NCBI GenBank assembly: GCA_020161145.1
Contig: JAIUPQ010000001.1
Location: forward strand, 744,001 to 808,000
Source of the DNA: Pseudomonadota bacterium
GTDB lineage: Bacteria > Pseudomonadota > Gammaproteobacteria > Burkholderiales > Burkholderiaceae_C
Direction: 5' to 3'
Length of the DNA: 64,000 bases
In this document: positions 55,256-64,000 of the stretch, piece by piece
How the letters are laid out: each line of letters begins with the position of its first letter
How positions within the stretch are numbered: position 1 is the stretch's first letter
Position numbers and translations under genes: made by a program
The notes under the pieces: model-generated
The model's database searches: none
Told to the model about the DNA's origin: nothing
What the model saw: the letters and a program-made list of their open reading frames with translations, nothing else

Positions 55256-57598
55256 ATGGTTGACATCCAACTCGACGGCAAACAGGTCAGCGTGCCCGAA
55301 GGCAGCATGGTGATGCATGCGGCCGATGCGGCGGGCACCTACATCCCGCATTTCTGCTACCACAAGAAGCTCTCCATTGCGGCCAACTGCCGCATGTGTC
55401 TGGTTGACATCGAGAAAGCCCCCAAACCCATGCCCGCCTGCGCCACGCCCGTGACGCAAGGCATGGTGGTGCGCACCCAGAGCGAGCGGGCCAAGAAGGC
55501 CCAGGCCTCGGTGATGGAGTTTTTGCTCATCAACCATCCGCTGGACTGCCCCATCTGCGACCAGGGCGGCGAGTGCCAGCTGCAGGATCTGGCCGTGGGC
55601 TACGGCAAGGGTGCCTCGCGCTACACCGAAGAAAAGCGCGTCGTCTTCCACAAGAACGTGGGCCCGCTGATCTCCATGGAGGAGATGAGCCGCTGCATCC
55701 AGTGCACGCGCTGCGTGCGCTTCGGCCAGGAGATTGCCGGGGCCATGGAGCTGGGCATGCAAAACCGCGGCGAGCACTCCGAGATTGCCACCTTTGTGGG
55801 CAAGACGGTGGACTCCGAGCTCTCGGGCAACATGATCGACGTCTGCCCGGTCGGCGCGCTGACCAGCAAGCCCTTCCGCTACAGCGCCCGCACCTGGGAG
55901 CTGGCACGCCGCACCAGCATCAGCCCGCATGACGGCGTGGGCGCCAACCTCGTGGTGCAGGTCAAGAACCACCGCGTGATGCGGGTGGTGCCGCAAGAGA
56001 ACGAAGCCGTCAACGAATGCTGGCTGGCCGACCGCGACCGCTTCAGCTACGAGGCGCTGAACAGCCCCGAGCGCCTGACCACCCCGATGATCAAGCAGGG
56101 CGGCCAGTGGCAGGCCGTGGACTGGGCCACCGCGCTGGACTACGTGGCCGATGGCCTGCAGCGCGTCAAGGCCGAGTTCGGTGCCGAAGGCATCGGTGCG
56201 CTGGCCTCGCCGCACAGCACGTTTGAGGAGCTGCACCTGCTGGCCAAGCTGGTGCGTGGCCTGGGCAGCGAGCACATCGACCACCGCCTGCGCCACGCTG
56301 ATGCGCGCGCTGCCGGCAGCGCCCGGGGCGCCCGCTGGCTGGGCCGCAGCGTGGCCTCGCTGACCACGCTGGATCGTGCCCTGGTCATCGGCGCCAACCC
56401 GCGCAAAGACCAGCCCCTGCTGGGCCAGCGCCTGCGCCAGGCGGTGCGCCATGGTGCGCAGGTGATGCGTCTGGATGCCGCCCAGGAGGACTGGGCCATG
56501 CCCGTGGCCACCAGCCTCGTGGCCGCGCCGCAGCACTGGGTCAACGTGCTGGCTGCCGTGGCGGTGGCCGTGGCCAACCGCCAGGGCAGCGACGCGCCGG
56601 TGCCGGCCGAGGCCGAAGACGCCAGCGACGCCGTCACCCGCGCCGCCGCCAACGCCATGGCCGAGGCGCTGCTGTCGGGCAAGGACAAGGCCGTGTTGCT
56701 GGGCAATGCGGCCGCGCATCACCCGCAGGCGGCCGAATTGCTGTCGCTGGCCAACTGGATTGCCGAAGCCACCGGTGCCAGCGTGGGCTACCTGGGCGAG
56801 GCAGCCAACAGCGTGGGCGCTCAGTGGGCCGGCGTGCAACCGGGCCCCGGTGGCAAGAACGCCGCGCAGATGCTGGCTGCGCCCATGCAAGGCCTGTTGC
56901 TGCTGAACGTGGAGCCGGGCGCCGATGGCGGCAATGCCGCTGCGGCCCAGGCCGCGCTGCAAGGCAGCGGCCTCGTCGTGGCGCTGACGCCGTTCAAGGA
57001 CGCCCAGGTCGAGAACGCCGACGTGTTGCTGCCCATTGCCCCGTTCACCGAGACGGCCGGCACCTTCGTCAACATCGAGGGCCGCGTGCAGAGCTTCCAC
57101 GGCGTGGTGCGCCCGCTGGGCGACACCCGTCCGGCCTGGAAGGTGTTGCGCGTGCTGGGCAATCTGCTGGGCCTGGCTGGCTTTGAGCAGGACAGCGTGG
57201 AAGAGGTCCGCGCCGAGGCGCTGGCCGGGCTGGGCACCGAGGCGCAGCGCGCCGCGCGCCTGTCCAACGCCTGCCAGGAGCCGGTGGCGCTGACCGACGC
57301 CGAAGGCGGCCTGCACCGCATGGGCAGCGTCAACCTCTATGGGGCCGATGCGCTGGTGCGCCGGGCCGAGGCGCTGCAACGCACGGCCGATGCCCGGGCT
57401 GCGCGTGTGGTGGGCTTGCCTACGGCGCTGTGGCAACAGATGAACCTCACCCCAGGTGCCAAGGTGCGCGTGCGCCAGGGCGGTGCCGAGGCCGTGCTCG
57501 TTGCGCGCGAGGAGCCCACGCTGGCCGCTGATGCCGTGCGCGTGCCGGCCGGTGTGCTGGGGGCGCTGTTCGGCCCCATCACGGTGGAGGCGGTTTAA
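55256..57598 (+). CDS. nuoG: Complex I subunit G (Fe-S clusters N1b, N4, N5)
   Basis: A 780-residue 75-kDa subunit carrying electrons between clusters. The N-terminal [2Fe-2S] ferredoxin domain has [21 protein letters not shown]5 lies in [20 protein letters not shown] with an upstream His; N4 in [20 protein letters not shown] and [13 protein letters not shown]. The C-terminal half is a degenerate molybdopterin-oxidoreductase domain without catalytic function. Length variation in this half is usual. Confidence 0.96.
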   Translation: MVDIQLDGKQVSVPEGSMVMHAADAAGTYIPHFCYHKKLSIAANCRMCLVDIEKAPKPMPACATPVTQGMVVRTQSERAKKAQASVMEFLLINHPLDCPICDQGGECQLQDLAVGYGKGASRYTEEKRVVFHKNVGPLISMEEMSRCIQCTRCVRFGQEIAGAMELGMQNRGEHSEIATFVGKTVDSELSGNMIDVCPVGALTSKPFRYSARTWELARRTSISPHDGVGANLVVQVKNHRVMRVVPQENEAVNECWLADRDRFSYEALNSPERLTTPMIKQGGQWQAVDWATALDYVADGLQRVKAEFGAEGIGALASPHSTFEELHLLAKLVRGLGSEHIDHRLRHADARAAGSARGARWLGRSVASLTTLDRALVIGANPRKDQPLLGQRLRQAVRHGAQVMRLDAAQEDWAMPVATSLVAAPQHWVNVLAAVAVAVANRQGSDAPVPAEAEDASDAVTRAAANAMAEALLSGKDKAVLLGNAAAHHPQAAELLSLANWIAEATGASVGYLGEAANSVGAQWAGVQPGPGGKNAAQMLAAPMQGLLLLNVEPGADGGNAAAAQAALQGSGLVVALTPFKDAQVENADVLLPIAPFTETAGTFVNIEGRVQSFHGVVRPLGDTRPAWKVLRVLGNLLGLAGFEQDSVEEVRAEALAGLGTEAQRAARLSNACQEPVALTDAEGGLHRMGSVNLYGADALVRRAEALQRTADARAARVVGLPTALWQQMNLTPGAKVRVRQGGAEAVLVAREEPTLAADAVRVPAGVLGALFGPITVEAV

Positions 57599-57615
57599 AG
57601 CCGGAGCCTGAGAAC

Positions 57616-58677
57616 ATGATTGACACCTTCAACCAGGGCGGCCTGCACCTGATGGGCGACGTGTGGTGGCCAGTAGTCTGGTCACTGATCAAGATCATCG
57701 TGGTGGTGGCACCGCTGATGGTCTGCGTGGCCTATCTGACACTGTGGGAGCGCAAAGGCATCGGCTTCTCGCAGATCCGCCCCGGCCCCAACCGCGTCGG
57801 CCCATTCGGCCTGCTCACGCCCATTGCCGATGCGGTCAAACTGATCTTCAAGGAGATCATCCGTCCTACGGCCGCCAGCAAAGGGCTGTTCTTCCTGGGC
57901 CCGGTGATGACCATCATGCCGGCGCTGGTGGCTTGGGCGGTGATTCCGTTCGGCCCCGAGGTCGCGCTGGCCAACGTCAACGCCGGCCTGCTGTTCCTCG
58001 CGGCAGTCACCTCGCTGGAGGTCTACGGCGTCATCATTGCCGGTTGGGCGTCCAACTCCAAATACGCCTTCCTGGGCGCCATGCGCGCCTCGGCGCAGAT
58101 GGTCAGCTATGAAATCGCCATGGGCTTTGCGCTGGTGGTGGTGCTGATGGTCTCGGGCAGCATGAACATGTCGGCCATCGTGACCAGCCAGGGCAGTGGG
58201 CACATGGCGGCCATGGGCCTGAACTTCCTGTCGTGGAACTGGCTGCCGCTGCTGCCCATCTTCTTCGTCTACTTCATCTCGGGGCTGGCAGAGACCAATC
58301 GCCACCCGTTCGACGTGGTCGAGGGCGAGTCGGAGATCGTGGCCGGTCACATGATCGAGTATTCGGGCATGTCGTTCGCCATGTTCTTCCTGGCCGAATA
58401 CGCCAACATGATCCTGGTGTCGACGCTGACGGTGCTGCTGTTCCTCGGTGGCTGGCTGCCCCCGTTCGCATTCCTGGACTTCATCCCCGGCTGGATCTGG
58501 CTGGGCATCAAGGTGTTCTGCGTGGTTTCGATGTTCCTGTGGGTGCGTGCTTCGTTCCCGCGCTATCGCTACGACCAGATCATGCGCCTGGGCTGGAAGA
58601 TCTTCATCCCGGTCACGCTGGTGTGGTTGCTGGTGGTGGCGGTGTGGATCAAGTCCCCGCTGAACATCTGGCCCTGA
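57616..58677 (+). CDS. nuoH: Complex I subunit H
   Basis: A 353-residue membrane subunit with about eight helices that joins the peripheral arm to the membrane arm and forms part of the quinone channel. Signature blocks: [60 protein letters not shown] and [20 protein letters not shown]. It starts 17 bases after nuoG. Confidence 0.97.
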   Translation: MIDTFNQGGLHLMGDVWWPVVWSLIKIIVVVAPLMVCVAYLTLWERKGIGFSQIRPGPNRVGPFGLLTPIADAVKLIFKEIIRPTAASKGLFFLGPVMTIMPALVAWAVIPFGPEVALANVNAGLLFLAAVTSLEVYGVIIAGWASNSKYAFLGAMRASAQMVSYEIAMGFALVVVLMVSGSMNMSAIVTSQGSGHMAAMGLNFLSWNWLPLLPIFFVYFISGLAETNRHPFDVVEGESEIVAGHMIEYSGMSFAMFFLAEYANMILVSTLTVLLFLGGWLPPFAFLDFIPGWIWLGIKVFCVVSMFLWVRASFPRYRYDQIMRLGWKIFIPVTLVWLLVVAVWIKSPLNIWP

Positions 58678-58697
58678 CGAGACAAAGGCAAGCTGCA

Positions 58698-59192
58698 ATG
58701 GCCGCTCCCCTGAAAGACTTCTTCTCCAGCTTTTTGCTGCTGGAGCTGTGGAAGGGTTTTGCCGTCACCGGCAAGCACTTCTTCTCCCGCAACATCACGG
58801 TGCAGTTCCCTGAGGAAAAGACGCCGCTGTCGCCGCGCTTTCGTGGCCTGCACGCGCTGCGCCGCTATGAGAACGGCGAAGAGCGCTGCATCGCCTGCAA
58901 GCTGTGCGAGGCCGTCTGCCCGGCCATGGCCATCACCATCGAGGCGGGCGAGCGTGCCGGCGATGGCACCCGCCGCACCACGCGCTACGACATCGACCTG
59001 ACCAAGTGCATCTTCTGCGGCTTTTGCGAAGAGAGCTGCCCGGTGGACTCCATCGTCGAGACGCACATCTTCGAGTACCACGGCGAGAAGCGCGGTGACC
59101 TGTACTTCACCAAAGACATGCTGCTGGCCGTGGGGGATCGCTACGAGGCCGAGATCGCCCAGCGCAAGGAGGCTGACGCCAAGTACCGCTGA
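58698..59192 (+). CDS. nuoI: Complex I subunit I (clusters N6a/N6b)
   Basis: A 164-residue 23-kDa subunit with two [4Fe-4S] ferredoxin motifs, [12 protein letters not shown] (about 64-75) and [12 protein letters not shown] (about 103-114), passing electrons toward N2. An N-terminal amphipathic helix ([20 protein letters not shown]) docks it to the membrane. I use ATG 58698; the open frame upstream lies within nuoH. Confidence 0.96.
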   Translation: MAAPLKDFFSSFLLLELWKGFAVTGKHFFSRNITVQFPEEKTPLSPRFRGLHALRRYENGEERCIACKLCEAVCPAMAITIEAGERAGDGTRRTTRYDIDLTKCIFCGFCEESCPVDSIVETHIFEYHGEKRGDLYFTKDMLLAVGDRYEAEIAQRKEADAKYR

Positions 59193-59216
59193 CGCGGTGC
59201 CTGGGCGCAATACACC

Positions 59217-59858
59217 ATGAACATGACCTCCCTCCTGTTTTTCATCTTTGCCACCGTGCTGCTGGCCGCCGGCTTCAAGGTCATCACCGCACGCAACACC
59301 GTGCATGCGGCGTTGTACCTGGTGCTGACCTTTGTCAACGCGGCCTTCGTCTGGATGCTGCTGCATGCCGAGTTCCTGGCCATCGCGCTGGTGCTGGTCT
59401 ATGTGGGCGCGGTGATGGTGCTGTTCCTCTTCGTCGTCATGATGCTGGACGTGGACCGCGAGAAGGTGCGCGAGCGCTTCTGGTCGGCCTTCCCGGTGGC
59501 GGCCTTCGTGGGCGTGCTCATCGCGCTGGAGATGGCGCTGGTGATGAAGAGCGGCTTCAACCTGCCGCTGGCCAAGCCGCTGCCGCCCGAGGTGCTGGCG
59601 CAAGGCAACACCCGCGCGCTGGGCATCCTGATGTACACCGAATACCTCTACCCGCTGCAGGTGGCGGCCATGGTGTTGCTGGTGGCCATGGTGGCTGCCG
59701 TGGCGCTGACGCTGCGCGGCCGCAAGGACAGCCGCTCGCAAAAGCCGGCCGAGCAGGTGCGCGTCAAGGCCGCCGATCGCATGCGGCTGGTGCAGATGCC
59801 GGCCACCGTGGAGCAGCCCAGCGCACCGCCCGCTGCCGAGCAAGGAGACAAGGCATGA
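59217..59858 (+). CDS. nuoJ: Complex I subunit J
   Basis: A 213-residue membrane subunit with five predicted helices. Conserved [20 protein letters not shown] followed by AFVWMLL, and [20 protein letters not shown], the pi-bulge helix that moves in the catalytic cycle. A charged C-terminal tail of about 40 residues follows the last helix. It overlaps nuoK by four bases (ATGA). Confidence 0.95.
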   Translation: MNMTSLLFFIFATVLLAAGFKVITARNTVHAALYLVLTFVNAAFVWMLLHAEFLAIALVLVYVGAVMVLFLFVVMMLDVDREKVRERFWSAFPVAAFVGVLIALEMALVMKSGFNLPLAKPLPPEVLAQGNTRALGILMYTEYLYPLQVAAMVLLVAMVAAVALTLRGRKDSRSQKPAEQVRVKAADRMRLVQMPATVEQPSAPPAAEQGDKA

Positions 59859-60169
59859 CCTCCGGCATCACCCTCTACCACTACCTGACGCTGGGCGGCT
59901 TTTTGTTTGCCCTGTCGGTGGTGGGCATCTTCATGAACCGGCGCAACCTGATCGTGCTGTTGATGGCCATCGAGCTGATGCTGCTGGCGGTCAACATGAA
60001 CTTCGTCGCCTTCTCGCACTACCTGGGCGATCTGCACGGCCAGGTGTTCGTGTTCTTCATCCTCACCGTGGCGGCGGCCGAGTCGGCCATCGGCCTGGCA
60101 ATCCTCGTCGTGCTCTTCCGCAACCGCGCCACCATTGCGGTGGACAAGCTCGATACCTTGAAGGGCTGA
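59855..60169 (+). CDS. nuoK: Complex I subunit K
   Basis: A 104-residue membrane subunit with three helices, related to MrpC. The two key acidic residues of the proton path are in [20 protein letters not shown] (Glu) and [20 protein letters not shown] (Glu). [14 protein letters not shown] is the usual loop. nuoL starts 4 bases after it. Confidence 0.96.
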   Translation: MTSGITLYHYLTLGGFLFALSVVGIFMNRRNLIVLLMAIELMLLAVNMNFVAFSHYLGDLHGQVFVFFILTVAAAESAIGLAILVVLFRNRATIAVDKLDTLKG

Positions 60170-60173
60170 TCCG

Positions 60174-62189
60174 ATGGCCGTCGAACTCACCCAAAACCTG
60201 CTGCTGACGGTGCCCCTGGCACCGCTGGTGGGCTCGCTGGTGGCCGGCCTGGCCGGCCAGGCCGTGGGCCGCCGTGGCGCGCACCTCATCACCATCGCCG
60301 GTGTCACCCTCTCGTTCATCATCTCGGTGCTGGTGTTGCAGGCCGTCATGGGCGGCGCGAGCTTCAACCAGACCATCTACGAGTGGATGAACATCGGTGG
60401 CCTCAAGATGGAGGTGGGCTTCCTCGTCGATGGCCTGACCGCCATGATGATGTGCGTGGTCACCTTCGTGTCGCTGATGGTGCACATCTACACCATAGGC
60501 TATATGGAGGAAGACCCGGGCTACACGCGCTTCTTCTCCTACATCTCGCTGTTCACCTTCAGCATGCTGATGCTGGTGATGAGCAACAACATGCTCCAGC
60601 TGTTCTTCGGCTGGGAGGCCGTGGGCCTGGTGTCCTACCTGCTGATCGGCTTCTGGTTCAAGAAGCCCACGGCCATCTTCGCCAACATGAAGGCCTTTCT
60701 GGTCAACCGCGTGGGCGACTTCGGCTTCATCCTGGGTATCGGCCTGCTGCTGGCCTACAGCGGCTCGCTGAACTATGGCGAGGTGTTCGCCAAGGGCAGC
60801 GAGATGGCGGCCATGACCTTCCCGGGTACCGACTGGGGGCTGTTGACCGTGGCCTGCGTCTGCCTGTTCATCGGCGCCATGGGCAAGAGTGCGCAGTTCC
60901 CGCTGCACGTGTGGCTGCCCGACTCCATGGAAGGCCCCACGCCCATCTCCGCGCTGATCCACGCCGCCACCATGGTGACGGCCGGCATCTTCATGGTGGC
61001 CCGCATGTCGCCGCTGTTCGAGCTGTCGGACGCGGCGCTGAACTTCGTGCTGGTCATTGGCGCCATCACCGCGCTGTTCATGGGTTTTCTGGGCATCATC
61101 CAGAACGACATCAAGCGCGTGGTGGCCTATTCCACGCTGTCGCAGCTGGGCTATATGACGGTGGCGCTGGGCGTGTCGGCCTACCAGGTGGCGGTGTTCC
61201 ACCTGATGACGCACGCCTTCTTCAAGGCGCTGCTGTTCCTGGCGGCCGGCTCGGTCATCATCGGCATGCACCACGATCAGGACATCCGCAACATGGGTGG
61301 CCTGCGCAAATACATGCCCATCACCTGGATCACCTCCCTGCTGGGTTCGCTGGCGCTGATCGGCACGCCGCTGTTCTCGGGCTTCTACTCCAAGGACAGC
61401 ATCATCGAGGCCGTGCACTTCAGCCACCTGCCGGGCGCCCATTTCGCGGCGTTCGCGGTGACGGCCGGGGTGTTCATCACCGCGTTCTACTCCTTCCGCA
61501 TGTACTTCCTGGTCTTCCATGGCCAGGAGCGCTTCCACCACAAGCCCTTCCCCGGTGAGCACGATCACCATGGTGATGGCCATGCCCACACGCCGCACGA
61601 ATCGCCCTGGGTGGTCACGCTGCCGCTGGTGCTGCTGGCGGTGCCCTCGGTGGTGATCGGCTACTTCACCATTGAGCCCATGCTGTTCGGTGACTTCTTC
61701 AAGAGCGCCATCGTGGTCAACACGGCGGCCCATCCGGCCATGGCCGGCCTTGAGGAGATGTTCCACGGTGCCATGGGTATGGCCCTGCACGCCTTCTCCA
61801 CGGCACCGTTCTGGCTGGCGCTGGCGGGCGTGGTCACGGCCTATGTGTTCTACCTGGTCAAGCCCGAGATCCCGGCCACGCTGGCGCGCGTCTTTGCGCC
61901 CATCGTCAACGTGCTCGAGAACAAGTACTACATGGACTGGATCAACGAACACATCTTCGCGGCCGGCGCGCGCAAACTGGGCGTGGGGTTGTGGAAGGGG
62001 GCCGATGCCGGCCTGATCGACGGGCTGGTGGTCAACGGCTCGGCACGGGCCGTGGGCGTGGTGGCTGGCTGGACGCGGGCACTGCAAAACGGCGTGCTGT
62101 CGTGGTACGCGCTGGCCATGGCCCTGGGTGTGTTTGGTCTGATGACCTGGCAGTTGTGGCCGTATCTGATGAGCCGCTTGGGTCAATAA
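60174..62189 (+). CDS. nuoL: Complex I subunit L (antiporter-like)
   Basis: A 671-residue proton-pumping subunit with some 15-16 helices and the long lateral helix at the C-terminus. Conserved: MLQLFFGWEAVGLVSYLLIG, MGKSAQFPLHVWLPDSMEGP followed by TPISALIHAATMVTAG, and NDIKRVVAYSTLSQLGYMTV. A His-rich loop (HDHHGDGHAHTPHE, about 463-476) sits between late helices, a variable feature in this subunit. Confidence 0.97.
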   Translation: MAVELTQNLLLTVPLAPLVGSLVAGLAGQAVGRRGAHLITIAGVTLSFIISVLVLQAVMGGASFNQTIYEWMNIGGLKMEVGFLVDGLTAMMMCVVTFVSLMVHIYTIGYMEEDPGYTRFFSYISLFTFSMLMLVMSNNMLQLFFGWEAVGLVSYLLIGFWFKKPTAIFANMKAFLVNRVGDFGFILGIGLLLAYSGSLNYGEVFAKGSEMAAMTFPGTDWGLLTVACVCLFIGAMGKSAQFPLHVWLPDSMEGPTPISALIHAATMVTAGIFMVARMSPLFELSDAALNFVLVIGAITALFMGFLGIIQNDIKRVVAYSTLSQLGYMTVALGVSAYQVAVFHLMTHAFFKALLFLAAGSVIIGMHHDQDIRNMGGLRKYMPITWITSLLGSLALIGTPLFSGFYSKDSIIEAVHFSHLPGAHFAAFAVTAGVFITAFYSFRMYFLVFHGQERFHHKPFPGEHDHHGDGHAHTPHESPWVVTLPLVLLAVPSVVIGYFTIEPMLFGDFFKSAIVVNTAAHPAMAGLEEMFHGAMGMALHAFSTAPFWLALAGVVTAYVFYLVKPEIPATLARVFAPIVNVLENKYYMDWINEHIFAAGARKLGVGLWKGADAGLIDGLVVNGSARAVGVVAGWTRALQNGVLSWYALAMALGVFGLMTWQLWPYLMSRLGQ

Positions 62190-62212
62190 AAATACAGGCG
62201 GAGAAAAATACG

Positions 62213-63685
62213 ATGCTGTTGAGTCTTGCCATCTGGTTGCCGATCGCGTTCGGCGCCTTGCTGCTCATCGTTGGCCGCAGCGGCAACGTGTCGCTGGTGC
62301 GCTGGCTGGCGCTTGTCGGCTCGCTGCTGGGGTTGGTCGTCACGCTGCCGCTGATCACCGGCTTTGACACCACCACGGCGCTGATGCAGTTCCAGGAAAA
62401 CTGGTTCTGGATCGAGCGCTTCAACGTGCGCTACCACCTGGGCGTGGACGGCATCTCGATGTGGTTCGTGCCGCTGACGGCCTTCATCACCGTCATCGTG
62501 GTCATTGCCGGCTGGGAGGTCATCACCGACCGGCCGCACCAGTACATGGGCGCCTTCCTCATCCTCTCGGGGCTGATGATCGGTGTCTTCTCGGCGCTGG
62601 ACGGGCTGCTGTTCTACGTCTTCTTCGAGGCCACGCTGATCCCGATGTACATCATCATCGGCATCTGGGGCGGGCCGCGCCGCGTCTATGCGGCGTTCAA
62701 GTTCTTCCTCTACACGCTGCTGGGTTCGCTGTTGATGATGGTGGCGCTGGCCTACCTGTACTTCAAATCGGGCGGCAGCTTCGCCATCCTGGACTGGCAT
62801 CGCCTGCCGCTGCCGATGAACGCACAGACGCTGCTGTTCTTCGCCTTCCTGGCCGCGTTCTCGGTCAAGGTGCCGATGTGGCCGGTCCACACCTGGCTGC
62901 CCGACGCCCACGTCGAGGCGCCCACCGGCGGCTCGGTGGTGTTGGCGGCCATCATGCTCAAACTGGGGGCCTACGGCTTCCTGCGGCTGTCCATGCCCAT
63001 CGCGCCGGATGCCGCGCACGAGTACGCCTGGTTCATCATCACGCTCAGCCTGGTGGCCGTCATCTACATCGGCATGGTGGCGCTGGTGCAGCAGGACATG
63101 AAAAAGCTCGTGGCCTACTCGTCCATCGCCCACATGGGCTTTGTCACGCTGGGCTTCTTCCTCTTCAACGAGCTGGGTGTCTCGGGCGGCATCGTGCAGA
63201 TGATTTCGCACGGCTTCGTCTCGGGTGCCATGTTCCTGTGCATCGGCGTGCTCTACGACCGCGTGCACTCGCGGGAGATTGCCGACTACGGCGGCGTGGT
63301 CAACACCATGCCCAAGTTCGCCGCCTTCGCGCTGCTGTTTGCCATGGCCAACTGCGGCCTGCCGGGCACGGCCGGTTTCGTGGGCGAGTGGATGGTCATC
63401 CTGGGCGCCGTGGGCGTCAACTTCTGGATCGGCATGCTGGCCGCCACCGCGCTGATCTTTGGCGCTGCCTACACCCTGTGGATGTACAAGCGGGTCTACT
63501 TCGGTGAGGTGCGCCACGAGCACGTGCGCACCCTCACCGACATCAACGCCCGCGAGTTCCTGATGCTGGCCCTGCTGGCAGCGGCCGTGCTCTACATGGG
63601 CCTGTATCCCAAGCCTTTCACCGATGTGATGCATGTGTCGGTCACCGAACTGCTGCGCCACGTCGCGACGTCCAAATTGCCCTGA
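62213..63685 (+). CDS. nuoM: Complex I subunit M (antiporter-like)
   Basis: A 490-residue proton-pumping subunit with about 14 helices, homologous to MrpD. Conserved: FFEATLIPMYIIIGIWGGPR (the Glu of helix 5), KVPMWPVHTWLPDAHVEAPT, KLVAYSSIAHMGFVTLGFFL and NCGLPGTAGFVGEWMVILGA. GGCGGAG lies about 10 bases before the ATG at 62213. Confidence 0.97.
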   Translation: MLLSLAIWLPIAFGALLLIVGRSGNVSLVRWLALVGSLLGLVVTLPLITGFDTTTALMQFQENWFWIERFNVRYHLGVDGISMWFVPLTAFITVIVVIAGWEVITDRPHQYMGAFLILSGLMIGVFSALDGLLFYVFFEATLIPMYIIIGIWGGPRRVYAAFKFFLYTLLGSLLMMVALAYLYFKSGGSFAILDWHRLPLPMNAQTLLFFAFLAAFSVKVPMWPVHTWLPDAHVEAPTGGSVVLAAIMLKLGAYGFLRLSMPIAPDAAHEYAWFIITLSLVAVIYIGMVALVQQDMKKLVAYSSIAHMGFVTLGFFLFNELGVSGGIVQMISHGFVSGAMFLCIGVLYDRVHSREIADYGGVVNTMPKFAAFALLFAMANCGLPGTAGFVGEWMVILGAVGVNFWIGMLAATALIFGAAYTLWMYKRVYFGEVRHEHVRTLTDINAREFLMLALLAAAVLYMGLYPKPFTDVMHVSVTELLRHVATSKLP

Positions 63686-63696
63686 AGGCGCCCACC

Positions 63697-64000
63697 ATGA
63701 CTGTGATGAACTGGGTTGTTGTCTATCCTGAGCTGATGCTGCTGGTCGCCGCCTGCGCGATCCTCATCATCGATGTGCTGACCTCCGCACCTGGCGGCAA
63801 GACCACGCTGTGGCTGACGCAGGCGGCCATGGGCGCCTATGCCCTCATGCACGTGCTGGCGCTGCAGGACGGGCTGGCTGTGGGCGGCGCTGCCGCCAGC
63901 CAGTACGGCATGCAGGGGCTGGTGGTCTCCGACCCCATGGGCCAGTTGCTGGCGGCCTGCGCGGCGCTGGCCATGATGGCCACGCTGGCCTATGCCCAGC
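63697..64000 (+). CDS. nuoN: Complex I subunit N, 5' part (partial)
   Basis: The first 101 codons of the last nuo gene, running off the window end. It begins MTVMNWVVVYPELMLLVAAC and shows the first three hydrophobic segments and the conserved VVSDPMGQLLAACAALAMMA region (helix 3) of the third antiporter-like subunit. It starts 11 bases after nuoM. Confidence 0.92.
   Translation, partial: MTVMNWVVVYPELMLLVAACAILIIDVLTSAPGGKTTLWLTQAAMGAYALMHVLALQDGLAVGGAAASQYGMQGLVVSDPMGQLLAACAALAMMATLAYAQ

Noticed and set aside
60063-62186. Long minus-strand frame opposite nuoL (and similar ones opposite pnp, nuoM and nuoG)
   Set aside because: The translations are His/Gln/Arg-rich without any recognisable motif, while the plus-strand genes are complete.

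Overview
This is a GC-rich chromosomal window from a betaproteobacterium, most likely family Comamonadaceae (order Burkholderiales). The grounds are GC-rich codon use throughout, the secG - tRNA-Leu - nuo arrangement, an isc operon running into tsaD, a BktB-type thiolase, and small paired-hairpin intergenic repeats. The genus cannot be fixed from sequence alone. Most genes are packed into operons with 1-11 base overlaps.

Layout. 1-3226: 3' part of a flagellar rod/hook operon (flgB end, flgC, flgD, flgE, flgF), which stops after flgF where flgG would be expected. 3260-5859: a spermidine-synthase-fold protein overlapping an orphan GspE/PilB-type ATPase. 5786-10776: metabolic and transport genes (GNAT, gamma-carbonic-anhydrase-like protein, ion antiporter, Leu/Glu-type dehydrogenase, beta-ketothiolase). 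10923-11774: NYN-domain nuclease-like gene behind a promoter embedded in nested inverted repeats. 12000-16649: a signalling block with a LuxR-type regulator, a response regulator, and a hybrid histidine kinase coupled to a periplasmic substrate-binding-like protein; a PAP2-type phosphatase gene diverges from it. 17867-18883: SrkA-type kinase. 18905-22394: iron-uptake operon (PepSY membrane protein, TonB-dependent siderophore receptor, small membrane protein) behind a Fur-box-like dyad. 22679-24736: uvrB. 24737-25645: an AT-rich insertion with an unrecognised membrane protein next to the 3' stub of a serine peptidase.

25668-28844: EAL protein, FemAB-like protein, GNAT and a sirtuin. 29047-33769: cobalamin operon cobA-cobO-cbiB-cobC-cobQ, in which cobC and cobQ form one uninterrupted frame across a dispersed repeat. 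33829-34839: outer-membrane-type protein. 34841-37831: class III (anaerobic) ribonucleotide reductase, with the glycyl-radical domain on a separate 61-residue protein and two NrdR-box-like sites plus an FNR-like site upstream. 37903-44197: isc Fe-S assembly operon (iscR, S, U, A, hscB, hscA, fdx) continuing into tsaD. 44243-45124: secreted M43-type metalloprotease. 45539-50398: rpsO, pnp, quinone oxidoreductase, tpiA, secG. 50516-50600: tRNA-Leu(GAG). 50628-64000: nuoA to nuoN (nuoN cut by the window end), encoding respiratory complex I.

The genes suggest a motile, respiring, facultatively anaerobic cell: complex I for aerobic or nitrate-type respiration, an oxygen-sensitive ribonucleotide reductase under likely NrdR/FNR control, its own Fe-S cluster assembly, siderophore uptake and late-stage cobalamin synthesis. 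I see no CRISPR array, rRNA operon, intact insertion sequence or prophage. The accessory material is limited to the AT-rich insertion, the NYN gene and the dispersed repeats.
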